A stretch of DNA of 64,000 nucleotides. Origin: Hungatella effluvii (GTDB taxonomy: Bacteria; Bacillota; Clostridia; Lachnospirales; Lachnospiraceae). Under the pieces are notes generated by a model, which saw only the letters and a list, made by a program, of their open reading frames with translations, had not been told where the DNA came from and made no database searches. The translations under genes and the position numbers were made by a program. Where the stretch lies: positions 124,001 to 188,000 of the forward strand of contig NZ_QJKD01000004.1 of the NCBI RefSeq assembly GCF_003201875.1. The letters are read 5' to 3'. The first letter of the stretch is position 1; every line of letters begins with the position of its first letter. Below are positions 16,746-25,173 of this stretch, piece by piece.

Positions 16746-17408
16746 CTAAAAATCCGATATGGATTTCAGTTCTTTTTCCCTGCCGGAAAGCCATCCGGCA
16801 AAGCGGCTTTTTTCCATGATGTAGATACGGGTGCCGTTCTGATCTCCAAGCTCCGTGGTATTGTAGGCGTCACATAAAAGCCCGCTGTCATCCGCCATCA
16901 CATACAGGGCGATGGCGTCCAGGATCTGTTTCTGCTGCAGGTTGTCATAGTCCAGAAGGCACCAGTCCGGCAGTTCATGGTCGTATACATGGGAAATGCA
17001 TACCACGCATTCCCGGAAGTGGGGCATGGGATGCTCTTTCGCATACTGCCCCAGTGTTGCATGGAGAGGATCAAGCAGGAACAGGCTGCTCTGCCTCATT
17101 TTTTTCTTTGGAAGCAGCCGTGGAAGGGATACCTCCAGGATGCCGTTTTCATAGCTGACCTCAATGCCGTGTACTTCCCCGGCTTTCACAAGGTACTCTG
17201 CTTTGGGGACAGAGGTGGAAGCGTAGAGGAGATTCCTGAGCTGGCAGGCGATCCCTTCGGCCCGCAGGGCGGCTTCGGTTGACATGGTTTCATAGTTTTC
17301 CGGATAGCGCTGGATATCCAGGGAATCCATGGCGCAGATATGGCTGCTCAGCCGGGAAAGGCCATTCTGGATATCTGCGATCCGGCGTGAGATGATTTTT
17401 CGGTCCAC
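16746..17408 (-). CDS. DUF6100-like protein with a RusA-like resolvase signature
   Basis: 220 residues; start GTG with GGAGGG upstream. I associate it with DUF6100, a family of uncharacterised clostridial element proteins. The C-terminal part reads D153-Y-D155-N-L-Q-Q-K160, then D164-A, then D173-D174 and D180, followed by a strand (TRIYI). RusA Holliday-junction resolvases have the same order: D-x-D-N-L-Q-K, D-A, then a D-D pair and a final strand, with the aspartates binding the catalytic metal. The N-terminal 100 residues have no counterpart in RusA. It is followed by a 143-nt gap before the next gene in the operon. Nuclease activity is inferred from the motif only. Confidence 0.65.
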   Translation of the reverse strand: MDRKIISRRIADIQNGLSRLSSHICAMDSLDIQRYPENYETMSTEAALRAEGIACQLRNLLYASTSVPKAEYLVKAGEVHGIEVSYENGILEVSLPRLLPKKKMRQSSLFLLDPLHATLGQYAKEHPMPHFRECVVCISHVYDHELPDWCLLDYDNLQQKQILDAIALYVMADDSGLLCDAYNTTELGDQNGTRIYIMEKSRFAGWLSGREKELKSISDF

Positions 17409-17427
17409 TCACATCCCTCCAATCTTT

Positions 17428-17955
17428 TTAGGTTGATTTTTTGTAGTAGCTTACGTTTCCGGCAGCATCCACCGTACAGAATCCGGTAATTCCGGGAAAT
17501 TCCAGTAAAGGGATCTGTTCCGGGCTGTCCACCAGCACGATACGGCGGCTCCCGCTGTCACGGCTCTGGCGCAGGGCATGGGAGGCGATGGCTTCCTGCC
17601 CGGCAGCGGCATGGATGATCTCATACAGTTCGCCGCCGGAGAAAAAGGCAATCTTCACGGGGAACTCACTGGATGAGTGGTATTCCGCCCGGTCGATAAA
17701 ATCCAGCAGTACCCATGCCGCCCGTACCATGCCGGAATCCGTTTCCATTCTGTCATTCCTGTATGGGAAATAGCCTCCGGTGTCCGTCTGCCGGGTGCGC
17801 CCCTGCCTGGATAAGTGGGAGAGCAGGTTTTTCGTGACATCCTCCCTATCCGGGTAGAACCGGCATAACTGTTTTTCTGAAAGCCCCGGATACATGGATA
17901 TGATCCGGAGCAGTTCCGTGGCCTCATGGCCGTATATATCCGCTCTGGTTTTCAC
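17428..17955 (-). CDS. DUF5697-like winged-helix protein
   Basis: 175 residues; GTG start with GGGAGG 8 nt upstream. The N-terminal 75 residues have a winged-helix pattern (ATELLRIISMYPGLSEKQLCRFY, then helix and a basic wing). The C-terminal 100 residues form an alpha/beta domain with a hydrophobic strand (RRIVLVD) and no obvious catalytic residues. I associate it with DUF5697 from memory. It follows the VirB4 gene after a gap containing phased TGCGTA repeats and precedes the RusA-like gene by 19 nt. DNA binding is likely; it could be the protein that reads those repeats, but that is a guess. Confidence 0.55.
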   Translation of the reverse strand: MKTRADIYGHEATELLRIISMYPGLSEKQLCRFYPDREDVTKNLLSHLSRQGRTRQTDTGGYFPYRNDRMETDSGMVRAAWVLLDFIDRAEYHSSSEFPVKIAFFSGGELYEIIHAAAGQEAIASHALRQSRDSGSRRIVLVDSPEQIPLLEFPGITGFCTVDAAGNVSYYKKST

Positions 17956-18041
17956 AAAAATTTCCTCCCTTGCTTTTGTCTGCGGAGCAGCCTGGACAGC
18001 ATAAAAGCTGTATGGGAATCAGGCCGTGGCTGTATTCTGAT

Positions 18042-18112
18042 TGCGTAATCTGTGCGTACAGCAGACGTAATAAAAATAGTATTGCGTAATCCATGCGTAT
18101 ATGGTGCGTAAT
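18042..18112. repeat. 11-bp phased TGCGTA repeats (iteron-like)
   Basis: TGCGTA occurs on the plus strand at 18042, 18053, 18083, 18094 and 18105, with a degenerate GACGTA at 18064. This gives two groups of three units, each spaced by exactly 11 bp. They fill the gap between the VirB4 gene and the DUF5697-like gene. Confidence 0.7.
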
Positions 18113-18120
18113 CCTGTATG

Positions 18121-21100
18121 CTATCCGGCTTCATTCTGCCGGCGCATCCGCTCCACGATGTCCTTTAACTCCCTCCGGTCTGTGGTGATCAGGTCTTTTT
18201 CCAGGGGGCTTGCCTTGAACTCCACCATGATGTTATTGTTGTTGGTACTGATCAGGCCATTGCCCCGTTCAAAGTGGGTGACTTCCATGATCTCCGCATC
18301 GGAGAGGTGGAGGGCGCTCTGCACGCGCATGGCCTCGTCATCCTCTAGGTTCAGGATGATCTTGGTCTTGGAGTTGTTGATGATGCCTTTCCCAAACCGC
18401 CCTTCATCCAGGTTGAAGAAGTCATTCAGGTCCTGGCTGGCGCAGACGGCAGAGCCGCCGTATCCGCGGATGGTCTTGAAGATCTCCAGGACAAAATCCC
18501 CCGCAAGGCGCGTGCCCGTGGCGCCGGCGCCGGATAAGAGCTGCCAGCACTCGTCAATGAAGATGGTCTTTTCCTCGGTACGGTCTTCCTTGGCCCGGTC
18601 CCAGACAAAGTCCAGGGCAACGAACATCCCCACGGTGAGCAGGTCCCCGGTCAGGGAGGAAATATCCAGTACGGTATATTTATTGTCCAGTGACACGTTG
18701 GTCTGCTGGTTGAAGGTGCTGGCGGAGCCGTTCACCAGACGGTTCAGGATATTGGCAAGACGCCTGGTGGCAGCGGCTTTCTTTAAAATCTCATAAAGGT
18801 CGCCCAGCACCGGCATTTCCCGGTATCTCCCCGGGGCTTTTGGGTCAGCCAGGGAAGCGTTGTCATGGGTGATGCCCTTTTTGTTGTAGGTGTGGATCAG
18901 GGCCTCATCCAGAAGCTGGCGCTCCTCATGGTTCATGTCCGGGATCAGCAGGCTGAAAAAGATATGGAGCCGCTGGATCTTCTCCGCCAGTTCCGAAAGC
19001 TGGATGCCGGGGCCATCCAGCAGCTCGTTCACGGTGCGGTCCACCTGCCGGATCTCCATCACGTTAATGCAGTGTGGGCTTGCCGGGGAGACCTGGATAA
19101 ATTCGCCTCCCACGTTGGCGCAGGCCCGGTGGAACTCATGCCCTTTTAACGGGGCGATGATAAAAATGGGGATTCCCTTGCGCCGCATCCGCAGGGCCAT
19201 AAGCTGCATGGTAAAGGTCTTGCCCGCGCCGGAAGTCCCCAGGATTGCCATGTTGGCGTTTTTGTAGACGGCGGAATTGAAGATATCCACAATGATCAGG
19301 GAGCTGTTGTATTTGTTCACCCCCAGAAGGATGCCGTTGTCATCGCACATCTCGTAGCTGGTAAAGGGATAACAGCTTGCCGCGCCCCCGGTTAAGAGGT
19401 TGCGCCTGCTGCGCTCATACAGCCCTTTATCCACGGATACCAGGGGCAGGGCGGTAAGGAAAGCCTGTTCTTCCCGGAAGTGGCAGGAGGATACCCGCAT
19501 GTCCTGGGAGAGCAGGAGTTTCTTCATCTCGCTGACCTTCCATTCCAGGTCCTCTTCATTGGGCGCCGTAATGGTAATTAACAGGTTCATAAAGTAAAAA
19601 TCTTCATTGTCTGCCAGCCCCTCCTTCAGGAAATAGCCGCTCCGGATGGCGCTGTCGATATCGTCAAAGTCCGTGTTGGTATCGCTGGCGTCCTTGATCC
19701 GGGAGCGGTTGATGCGCAGCTGCTGGCCCACCTTCTGGATGATGCGCTCCTTGGGCTGGCGGGAGAGGAACATGTCCAGGTCGATCCCGTCCCCGGCATT
19801 GACCATCAGGCTGAGCCAGCCGGCCGGCACATGGGTCTTATAGCCGTCCGAGGGGATCAGCAGGTAGGCATAATACAGCCCGTCGATGCAGATGTACCTT
19901 CCATGGGTAAAGTCAATGCTTGCAGGGGCGATAAATTCCCCGGCCGGGATATGGTCGATCTCCGCCTCCCTCCCGTCTGCCAGATACCGGGCCACCACCT
20001 CTTTTGCCCGGACAGGGAGGGGCTTTGTGGCGCTTTCCTTCCGGCACAGGAGGTTGTAGAGCACATCTATGGTAAACTCGTCCTCGTTGTCCGGCAGCAC
20101 CACTTCATTCCCGCACTGGCGCAGGTAATTGGATGCAGTATGGACGGCGGACTGCAAAGAACCGATGGCCTCCCCTTCCTCGTCCGTGCGCCTTGCGTTC
20201 CCCCAGGGTTCATATTCAAAGATCAGGAAGAACCGGCGCGTCACCGCTTCACGGGAACAGATCTGCTGGATGAACTGCAGGTAGTCCTCCTGCATGAGCC
20301 GGCACTGTTCGTTGATCTCCTGTGCCATCTCCCGGCGCACCGTGTCCATGTGGCGGCCGATGTCCGCCCGGCGGGTCAGCACCTTGAACTGGAGCTTTAC
20401 GGGGCTTATCTTTAAATAGGAAACAAAGGAATAGATGATGCTCCTCTGTTCTCTGGCACTCCTGAGCAGGAAGTTGATGGGGACCACCTCCACCACCTTG
20501 ACATAGCGGTGGTCTTTTGTGTAGATGATGCCGTTTTCAATTTTGCGGATGGGCAGGTAGTCCGCCACCGGGTTTAAGTGGGTAAACTGGGGTTCCAGTG
20601 TACGGAGCGGTTTTCTGGCAGAAGGATTCCTGCCGGACTGCCTGTTTTTATGGTCTGCTTTTTTGGATTTTGCAGATGCTTTCCGCGTATCTGTTTTTTT
20701 GTTTCCTTTTTTTTCGGCTTTTCCCGTTTTGGGGTTCTGGGTCCTGCCGTTTTGGGGTTTCTGTGTCTGGCTGGGGCGGAGCTTCTGCCGTATCTCATAT
20801 CCTTTCACCTGGTCGAACTCTGCAGGAAAATCATCCTCCCCTTTGCGTTTCCAGCCGGATATGCCACCGATCCTGTCATTTTTGCCGGAAGTGTTTTTTC
20901 CAGCCGGCTTTGTATTTTGGGCAGCATTTTCTGATGCCGCAATTTCCCCACTGCTGTATTTTCCTTTCCGGTGTTCTTTTCTCTCTTTTTTTGAGCGGGG
21001 AGTTTTCCGCATGGTCTCCTGGCTTTCGCCGCCCACGATACGGCGGTTCTTCATATATTTTAAGAAGATGACCAGGAAGGACGACAGGCTTTCCCCCGAT

Positions 21101-21327
21101 ATGCCGATCAGGGCAAACAGCACAAGGGGCAGGGTAGTCAGGCACAGCACGATGATCCGTGCGGTCAGGCCAAAGGGCAGAAACAGGAAGATTGGCAGCC
21201 CGGTCACTACCGCCAGGATGCCAGCCTCGATCACGTTCCTTGCCCGGAACATGCCGCCGAAAAACGTGCCCGTGTCTACAAAGTTCGGCGGGATGATATA
21301 GGTATCATGGTCATTTTGATGGTTCAT
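18121..21327 (-). CDS. virB4: VirB4-type conjugation ATPase with N-terminal PrgI-like membrane domain
   Basis: A 1068-residue protein. Residues 1-100 hold a PrgI-like part with two adjacent hydrophobic helices (about 33-52 and 56-78), a region usually encoded as a separate small gene. A basic linker rich in Lys, Arg, Asn and Gln (about 105-250) follows, then the VirB4 body. The ATPase core has Walker A GTSGAGKT (697-704) and Walker B IFIDE with Asp925-Glu926. VirB4 energises T4SS assembly and substrate transfer at the membrane. It lies after the C39-peptidase gene and before a repeat-containing gap. All motifs look intact. Confidence 0.93.
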   Translation of the reverse strand: MNHQNDHDTYIIPPNFVDTGTFFGGMFRARNVIEAGILAVVTGLPIFLFLPFGLTARIIVLCLTTLPLVLFALIGISGESLSSFLVIFLKYMKNRRIVGGESQETMRKTPRSKKERKEHRKGKYSSGEIAASENAAQNTKPAGKNTSGKNDRIGGISGWKRKGEDDFPAEFDQVKGYEIRQKLRPSQTQKPQNGRTQNPKTGKAEKKGNKKTDTRKASAKSKKADHKNRQSGRNPSARKPLRTLEPQFTHLNPVADYLPIRKIENGIIYTKDHRYVKVVEVVPINFLLRSAREQRSIIYSFVSYLKISPVKLQFKVLTRRADIGRHMDTVRREMAQEINEQCRLMQEDYLQFIQQICSREAVTRRFFLIFEYEPWGNARRTDEEGEAIGSLQSAVHTASNYLRQCGNEVVLPDNEDEFTIDVLYNLLCRKESATKPLPVRAKEVVARYLADGREAEIDHIPAGEFIAPASIDFTHGRYICIDGLYYAYLLIPSDGYKTHVPAGWLSLMVNAGDGIDLDMFLSRQPKERIIQKVGQQLRINRSRIKDASDTNTDFDDIDSAIRSGYFLKEGLADNEDFYFMNLLITITAPNEEDLEWKVSEMKKLLLSQDMRVSSCHFREEQAFLTALPLVSVDKGLYERSRRNLLTGGAASCYPFTSYEMCDDNGILLGVNKYNSSLIIVDIFNSAVYKNANMAILGTSGAGKTFTMQLMALRMRRKGIPIFIIAPLKGHEFHRACANVGGEFIQVSPASPHCINVMEIRQVDRTVNELLDGPGIQLSELAEKIQRLHIFFSLLIPDMNHEERQLLDEALIHTYNKKGITHDNASLADPKAPGRYREMPVLGDLYEILKKAAATRRLANILNRLVNGSASTFNQQTNVSLDNKYTVLDISSLTGDLLTVGMFVALDFVWDRAKEDRTEEKTIFIDECWQLLSGAGATGTRLAGDFVLEIFKTIRGYGGSAVCASQDLNDFFNLDEGRFGKGIINNSKTKIILNLEDDEAMRVQSALHLSDAEIMEVTHFERGNGLISTNNNNIMVEFKASPLEKDLITTDRRELKDIVERMRRQNEAG

Positions 21328-21430
21328 GTAGTAGTACCTCTCTTTCGCAGTGTGTCAGTTCCGGCCATGGGCAGATGCAGAGCGGAACCGTCCGTAAACA
21401 GGTTTCATGGCCGGACTGCGGCAGGGCGGC

Positions 21431-22807
21431 TCATCCGATGATCCAGAAGGGGCCGCCCGCGCCGACACGTCTGCTGGCTTCGTTTAAAATAATGGAAAGG
21501 TCCCAGAGCTGTCCGCTCCGCCGGTAGCTGGCGGGGTCCGCCACCAGGATCTTCCCGTCTTGCACTCCCCGCAGCACGATAAAGTGGCCGCCGCTTGTGA
21601 AGTGTCCCTTTGACATGATGGCCACCACCAGCTTCCCGTCCGCCAGGGCGTCCAGTATCCGCTGGGGCTCCGAGGGGGAACAGCCGGAAACGGCAAGCCC
21701 CCAGTGTGCGGCCGCCCCGGGGATCAGGGCATGGTAGGAGCCGCTGCCTTTGCACCAGTAGCCGTTTTCATACGCCCACCGGGCCATCTGTTCCGGGTCC
21801 ACCGTCTCGCCGGCCAGGGAGGACACCACCATCGCCATGGAGGTAGGCCCGCAGCCGTAGCCGCCGATATGGTCGGTGCCATAGGGCTTCCCGGCATAGC
21901 GTTCATCCAGCTGGTTGAAATAGACAACCTCCGTGCCCCCGTCCGTGAAACGCACATCGCCCAGGGAGGGGATGCTGTTTCCTTCCCAGTTCTCCAGGTT
22001 CTGTATAAGTCCGTCTCCCAGAAACAGGCTCAGGTTCTGCGCATAATCGGCGGCAAGCTCCTTCTGTTTATCCGTAAGGGCGAATACCTGGTCGGCAAAG
22101 TAATCCTCCCCGTTGTAGGAAATGGTATAGATCATCCATTTCTCCGATACGATGGTCTCTTCCCCGGTCTCCGGGTCCTCCACGGTCTTCTCACGGATTT
22201 CTTCCGTCCGCCTGTAGGAGTAGAGATGGGATTTCCCCCGGCGCATGACAGCCGCCATGTCCGCAATGGAGATATCCGCGAAGTCTTTTTCCTTTGCCGC
22301 GCAGTACTGGGAGACAAACAGGTTGGCATTGTATACAGGACTTGTCTCATAAGGGTTAATGACTTCCATGCCGTCCCCGTCCGAGGCTGCAAAATCCCGT
22401 TCAATCCGCTCCATGACATCCTCCATGCCTTCCCCCAGGATGGTGATGATGGTATAGGTGATGGTGTTGGCATTTTCTATAAGGGCATTTTCGCTGTTCA
22501 GGATGGGCGTTTCCGGGTCTGCTGGGGAAAAAGCGGAGGAAAAGCCGTCAAAGAGCAGGCCGGGGAGCATAAGTACAAACAGCACCGGGAGCAGCAACAG
22601 CACAGCGGCGGCCGCCACAAATTTCCCAATCGATTTCCGTTCTTCCCATAACGCCCCGGCCACAGCCCCGTAGGGGCCGCCGGCAGCGGCGCCTTTTGCA
22701 GCCCCGGATACCGCCTTTCCCGCTTTCAGGGCGCCCCTGGCCAGGTGTGCCGCGGATGCGCCGGTTTCCAGGGCTTCTTCCAGCCCGTTTTTCTGTTGTT
22801 CTGCCAT
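21431..22807 (-). CDS. membrane-anchored C39-like cysteine peptidase of the T4SS
   Basis: 458 residues. A Gly/Ala-rich cytoplasmic start, one membrane helix (about 63-87), an extracytoplasmic domain of about 200 residues, then a C39-type papain-like domain with Cys319 in GGYGCGPTSMAM, His408 in GGHFIVLRG and Asp424 in VADPAS. This is the same place in the operon where other Gram-positive T4SS loci encode VirB1-like wall hydrolases, so it probably opens peptidoglycan for the channel. The cleaved bond cannot be told from the sequence; C39-like domains can cut peptides or wall cross-links. Its start abuts the stop of the preceding gene. Confidence 0.8.
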   Translation of the reverse strand: MAEQQKNGLEEALETGASAAHLARGALKAGKAVSGAAKGAAAGGPYGAVAGALWEERKSIGKFVAAAAVLLLLPVLFVLMLPGLLFDGFSSAFSPADPETPILNSENALIENANTITYTIITILGEGMEDVMERIERDFAASDGDGMEVINPYETSPVYNANLFVSQYCAAKEKDFADISIADMAAVMRRGKSHLYSYRRTEEIREKTVEDPETGEETIVSEKWMIYTISYNGEDYFADQVFALTDKQKELAADYAQNLSLFLGDGLIQNLENWEGNSIPSLGDVRFTDGGTEVVYFNQLDERYAGKPYGTDHIGGYGCGPTSMAMVVSSLAGETVDPEQMARWAYENGYWCKGSGSYHALIPGAAAHWGLAVSGCSPSEPQRILDALADGKLVVAIMSKGHFTSGGHFIVLRGVQDGKILVADPASYRRSGQLWDLSIILNEASRRVGAGGPFWIIG

Positions 22808-23821
22808 TTATAACCTGTCCTTTCTTTTCGGTGCCGGCGGCATCTTTTTCACGATGGATTCTTTGTAGGCGATAGAGCCGTCTGCCGCCATATAGGGTGA
22901 CTTCTCCACGGCATCCTGCGCATACTGTTTATACCAGGAAGTGCCGTCCACGGCCTGCACGGTGGCGTATGCCCCTTCCGGCGGGGTGTACTGGTCCGCA
23001 TGGTACATGCCGAAGGAAATGCCCTCCGGGTGTTCCCCGGAGATCTCCGTGCCGGTGATGCGCCCGCCCCCGATTTCTACATTGGTAAAGGACGGGACAT
23101 GCTGTGCACCCTCTTCCAGGGCGGCATAGCCCATGTAGGAATGGAGGGCCTGGGCTGCCTTTTCCCCGGTCATGGAACCCACGGACGCCATGCTTCCGGT
23201 CGCCACCGTGCCAATCACGCTGTTAGCAAAATCGCCGCCCTTTGCAACGGAAGACGCATACATGTTTCCCCCAATGCCTGCGGATACGGCGGATGCGAAG
23301 CCGCCGATACCGGTTTTGGAAGTCCGTTCACTCTGCCGGTCTGCCTGCGTGTGGGTAGTAGCCGTGCGGATGGCGCTGTTTGTGACCTGCCGGCTGACCA
23401 CCCCGGCAAGGCCGCCTGCCATGAATCCGCCCGGACTGCCGGGGCTTCCGGGTGAGCCGGAGCCTGCATTCACATGGGAGGAGGAACTGCTGTAGCCGCC
23501 GCCGAAGTGCTGGCGGGAAAAGTTACGGACCGCCCCCACGCCCCTTGCGGCGATCATGGCCTCCGCAATCATGGAACCGCCCGTATGCCCCACGTTGACA
23601 CCCAGGCTGGACATGAAGGAGTCAATCTTCTGGGACACCTTTAAAAATGCGATGGCACACAGGAACCAGACCAGGACATTGCCCGATACCGCTTCCCGGC
23701 CCGCCGCATCCACCTGGGCCTGGGCATCGCTCTCCGAAAAGGCAAAGGTCGTCTGGCAGGACAGGCAGAGGAGGAGTGCCACCAGAAAGGCCGCAGTCAA
23801 TATTTTTTTATATCTTTTCAT
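22808..23821 (-). CDS. T4SS membrane protein with signal peptide and Gly/Ser-rich cytoplasmic tail
   Basis: About 337 residues. A signal-like helix (about 8-28), a second helix near residues 45-65 (GNVLVWFLCAIAFLKVS), then a long Gly/Ser/Ala-rich region with a GSGSPGSPGSPGG stretch and a C-terminal soluble part. It resembles the CD0419/TraL-type proteins that accompany VirB6 in clostridial elements and may extend that channel component. The ATG at 23821 is preferred because the first ATG sits on the ribosome site (GGAAGG). It is flanked closely by the VirB6-like and C39 peptidase genes. No enzymatic motif is seen. Confidence 0.6.
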   Translation of the reverse strand: MKRYKKILTAAFLVALLLCLSCQTTFAFSESDAQAQVDAAGREAVSGNVLVWFLCAIAFLKVSQKIDSFMSSLGVNVGHTGGSMIAEAMIAARGVGAVRNFSRQHFGGGYSSSSSHVNAGSGSPGSPGSPGGFMAGGLAGVVSRQVTNSAIRTATTHTQADRQSERTSKTGIGGFASAVSAGIGGNMYASSVAKGGDFANSVIGTVATGSMASVGSMTGEKAAQALHSYMGYAALEEGAQHVPSFTNVEIGGGRITGTEISGEHPEGISFGMYHADQYTPPEGAYATVQAVDGTSWYKQYAQDAVEKSPYMAADGSIAYKESIVKKMPPAPKRKDRL

Positions 23822-23845
23822 GGTTTTCATCCTTCCTTTCGTCTC

Positions 23846-24556
23846 TCATAATGAAAGCGGGTTTGCAATAAAAGCCCCGACCATGCTCGTGAACAGGCGC
23901 AGGCACCAGGCATTCATGAGCAGGAGGAAGACCTGCCCGCCGAACATCCGGCACCAGGATTTGAAAATGTTAGCGGTGGACTGGGAGGCCCCCATGGAAA
24001 AAGCCACAGGCGCCGTGTAGACCAGCACCCCTAAAAGGACATACCGTTCCGCCGCTTCAAAAAGGAGCTTTAAGTAATTCCATGCCAGCACCAGCACGAC
24101 GATCAGGGCGATCAGGGCCACCGCCCCGTTGGCACAGACGCCGATGATGGCCAGCATCACCGAATTGAAATCGGCAAAGCTTAAAGCCGGCAGGTCGGAA
24201 TCCATGATCCAGTGGTACGGGGTGCCGCCGATCTTTAAGACCGTATCCACGATGCCGTCCGAGAAGTAGGCCAGCAGGATGAAGAGGACGGAGCGGATGC
24301 TCAGGCGCACCGGGTCCTCCGCCTCAATGCCTGCCCCCAGCCCGAAGTTTTTGAACAGCTGCCATACCCAGTTTAATAAGATGATGCCGATAGCCAGCGC
24401 CACAAAGACTTTATACATGGTCTCCGCGGCGGGGAAGTAGCGGAGGAATACGGTCATGTCGCAGCCCAGCGCCCCCAGGACCGAAGTGGTGACAAGGTCA
24501 AGGCCGTGCATCACCTGTTCGGCGATCCATTCCACAATGCCGTCTAAGATACCCAT
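23846..24556 (-). CDS. VirB6/TrbL-like polytopic membrane protein
   Basis: 236 residues with about six hydrophobic segments, including one around 45-67, one near 85-105 and a cluster between 135 and 235. The hydrophobic layout and gene order (after a VirB2-like gene, before VirB4) fit the VirB6/TrbL channel component of Gram-positive T4SSs. A short amphipathic N-terminus (MGILDGIVEWIAEQV) is typical of the clostridial versions. GGAGTG precedes the ATG. It should form the inner part of the transfer channel. The call is from topology and context, since this family is poorly conserved in sequence. Confidence 0.75.
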   Translation of the reverse strand: MGILDGIVEWIAEQVMHGLDLVTTSVLGALGCDMTVFLRYFPAAETMYKVFVALAIGIILLNWVWQLFKNFGLGAGIEAEDPVRLSIRSVLFILLAYFSDGIVDTVLKIGGTPYHWIMDSDLPALSFADFNSVMLAIIGVCANGAVALIALIVVLVLAWNYLKLLFEAAERYVLLGVLVYTAPVAFSMGASQSTANIFKSWCRMFGGQVFLLLMNAWCLRLFTSMVGAFIANPLSL

Positions 24557-24588
24557 AAATGATCACTCCTTTCCGTGTGGGATGCCGG

Positions 24589-24981
24589 TCATCCATTCCA
24601 TTTGCCGTCCGCAAAGAACGGGGTGATGTAGGCCATGATGAAGCCCAGCCCGTTTAAGATCGCCCAGGTGATGCAGATGCGCTTCAGCCATGCCCGGCTC
24701 TCGTCCACCGTGCGGCCGGAGCGGGAGAAGTTCATCATCAGCAGGGCAACCGAAGCAGTGACGATAGCGGCAACCGTGGAGATCAGCACGATCTGGTTAT
24801 AGACATCTTTCATAATCTCCGTGGCCTTCGTCCATACATCCGCGGCGTATGCCGTCTGGGTGAACATTAGGAACATCATGGAACTGAGGAAGGCATAATA
24901 GGCTGCCTTTGTGGGGGAGAACCTGAATTTTGGTTTCTTTCCTGCCGGGGCAGGCGTCTGCAGTTTGTTTTTCAGTCTCAA
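24589..24981 (-). CDS. VirB2/TrbC-like pilin-type protein; first gene of the T4SS operon
   Basis: About 130 residues: a basic N-terminus, a signal-type helix ending in YAADV, then two hydrophobic helices separated by a short basic loop (SRSGRTVDESRAWLKR). This is the VirB2/TrbC arrangement. The start is TTG at 24981 with AAAGGAGG 8 nt upstream; the frame is open to 25113, but that part crosses a leader terminator and has no ribosome site. As first gene of the operon it directly follows the regulated leader. In Gram-positive T4SSs such proteins are probably channel subunits rather than an extended pilus. Confidence 0.7.
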   Translation of the reverse strand: MRLKNKLQTPAPAGKKPKFRFSPTKAAYYAFLSSMMFLMFTQTAYAADVWTKATEIMKDVYNQIVLISTVAAIVTASVALLMMNFSRSGRTVDESRAWLKRICITWAILNGLGFIMAYITPFFADGKWNG

Positions 24982-25020
24982 TTTGTGGACCTCCTTTAAA
25001 TAAGATTTGGTGGTGGAAAG

Positions 25021-25049
25021 AAAAAACCATGCCGCAGATAGGCATGGTC
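25021..25049 (-). terminator. second leader terminator of the T4SS operon
   Basis: Minus strand: perfect 7-bp stem (CCATGCC / GGCATGG) with a 7-nt loop, followed by six T. It is about 40 nt before the first start codon. Confidence 0.75.
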
Positions 25050-25102
25050 CTCTTTCCTCCGGGCTGCAGGGGTGGGAATATCCGGATTGCGGTGAAAGGC
25101 GC

Positions 25103-25130
25103 AAAAAAAGCACCTCTCTGGAAAGGTGCC
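25103..25130 (-). terminator. first leader terminator of the T4SS operon
   Basis: Minus strand: 6-bp stem (GCACCT / AGGTGC) with an 8-nt loop, followed by seven T, about 45 nt downstream of the promoter -10. Confidence 0.75.
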
Positions 25131-25173
25131 ATGCCAGCCCGGATTGCTTCTGGATACAGTTTTCAGCATATTT

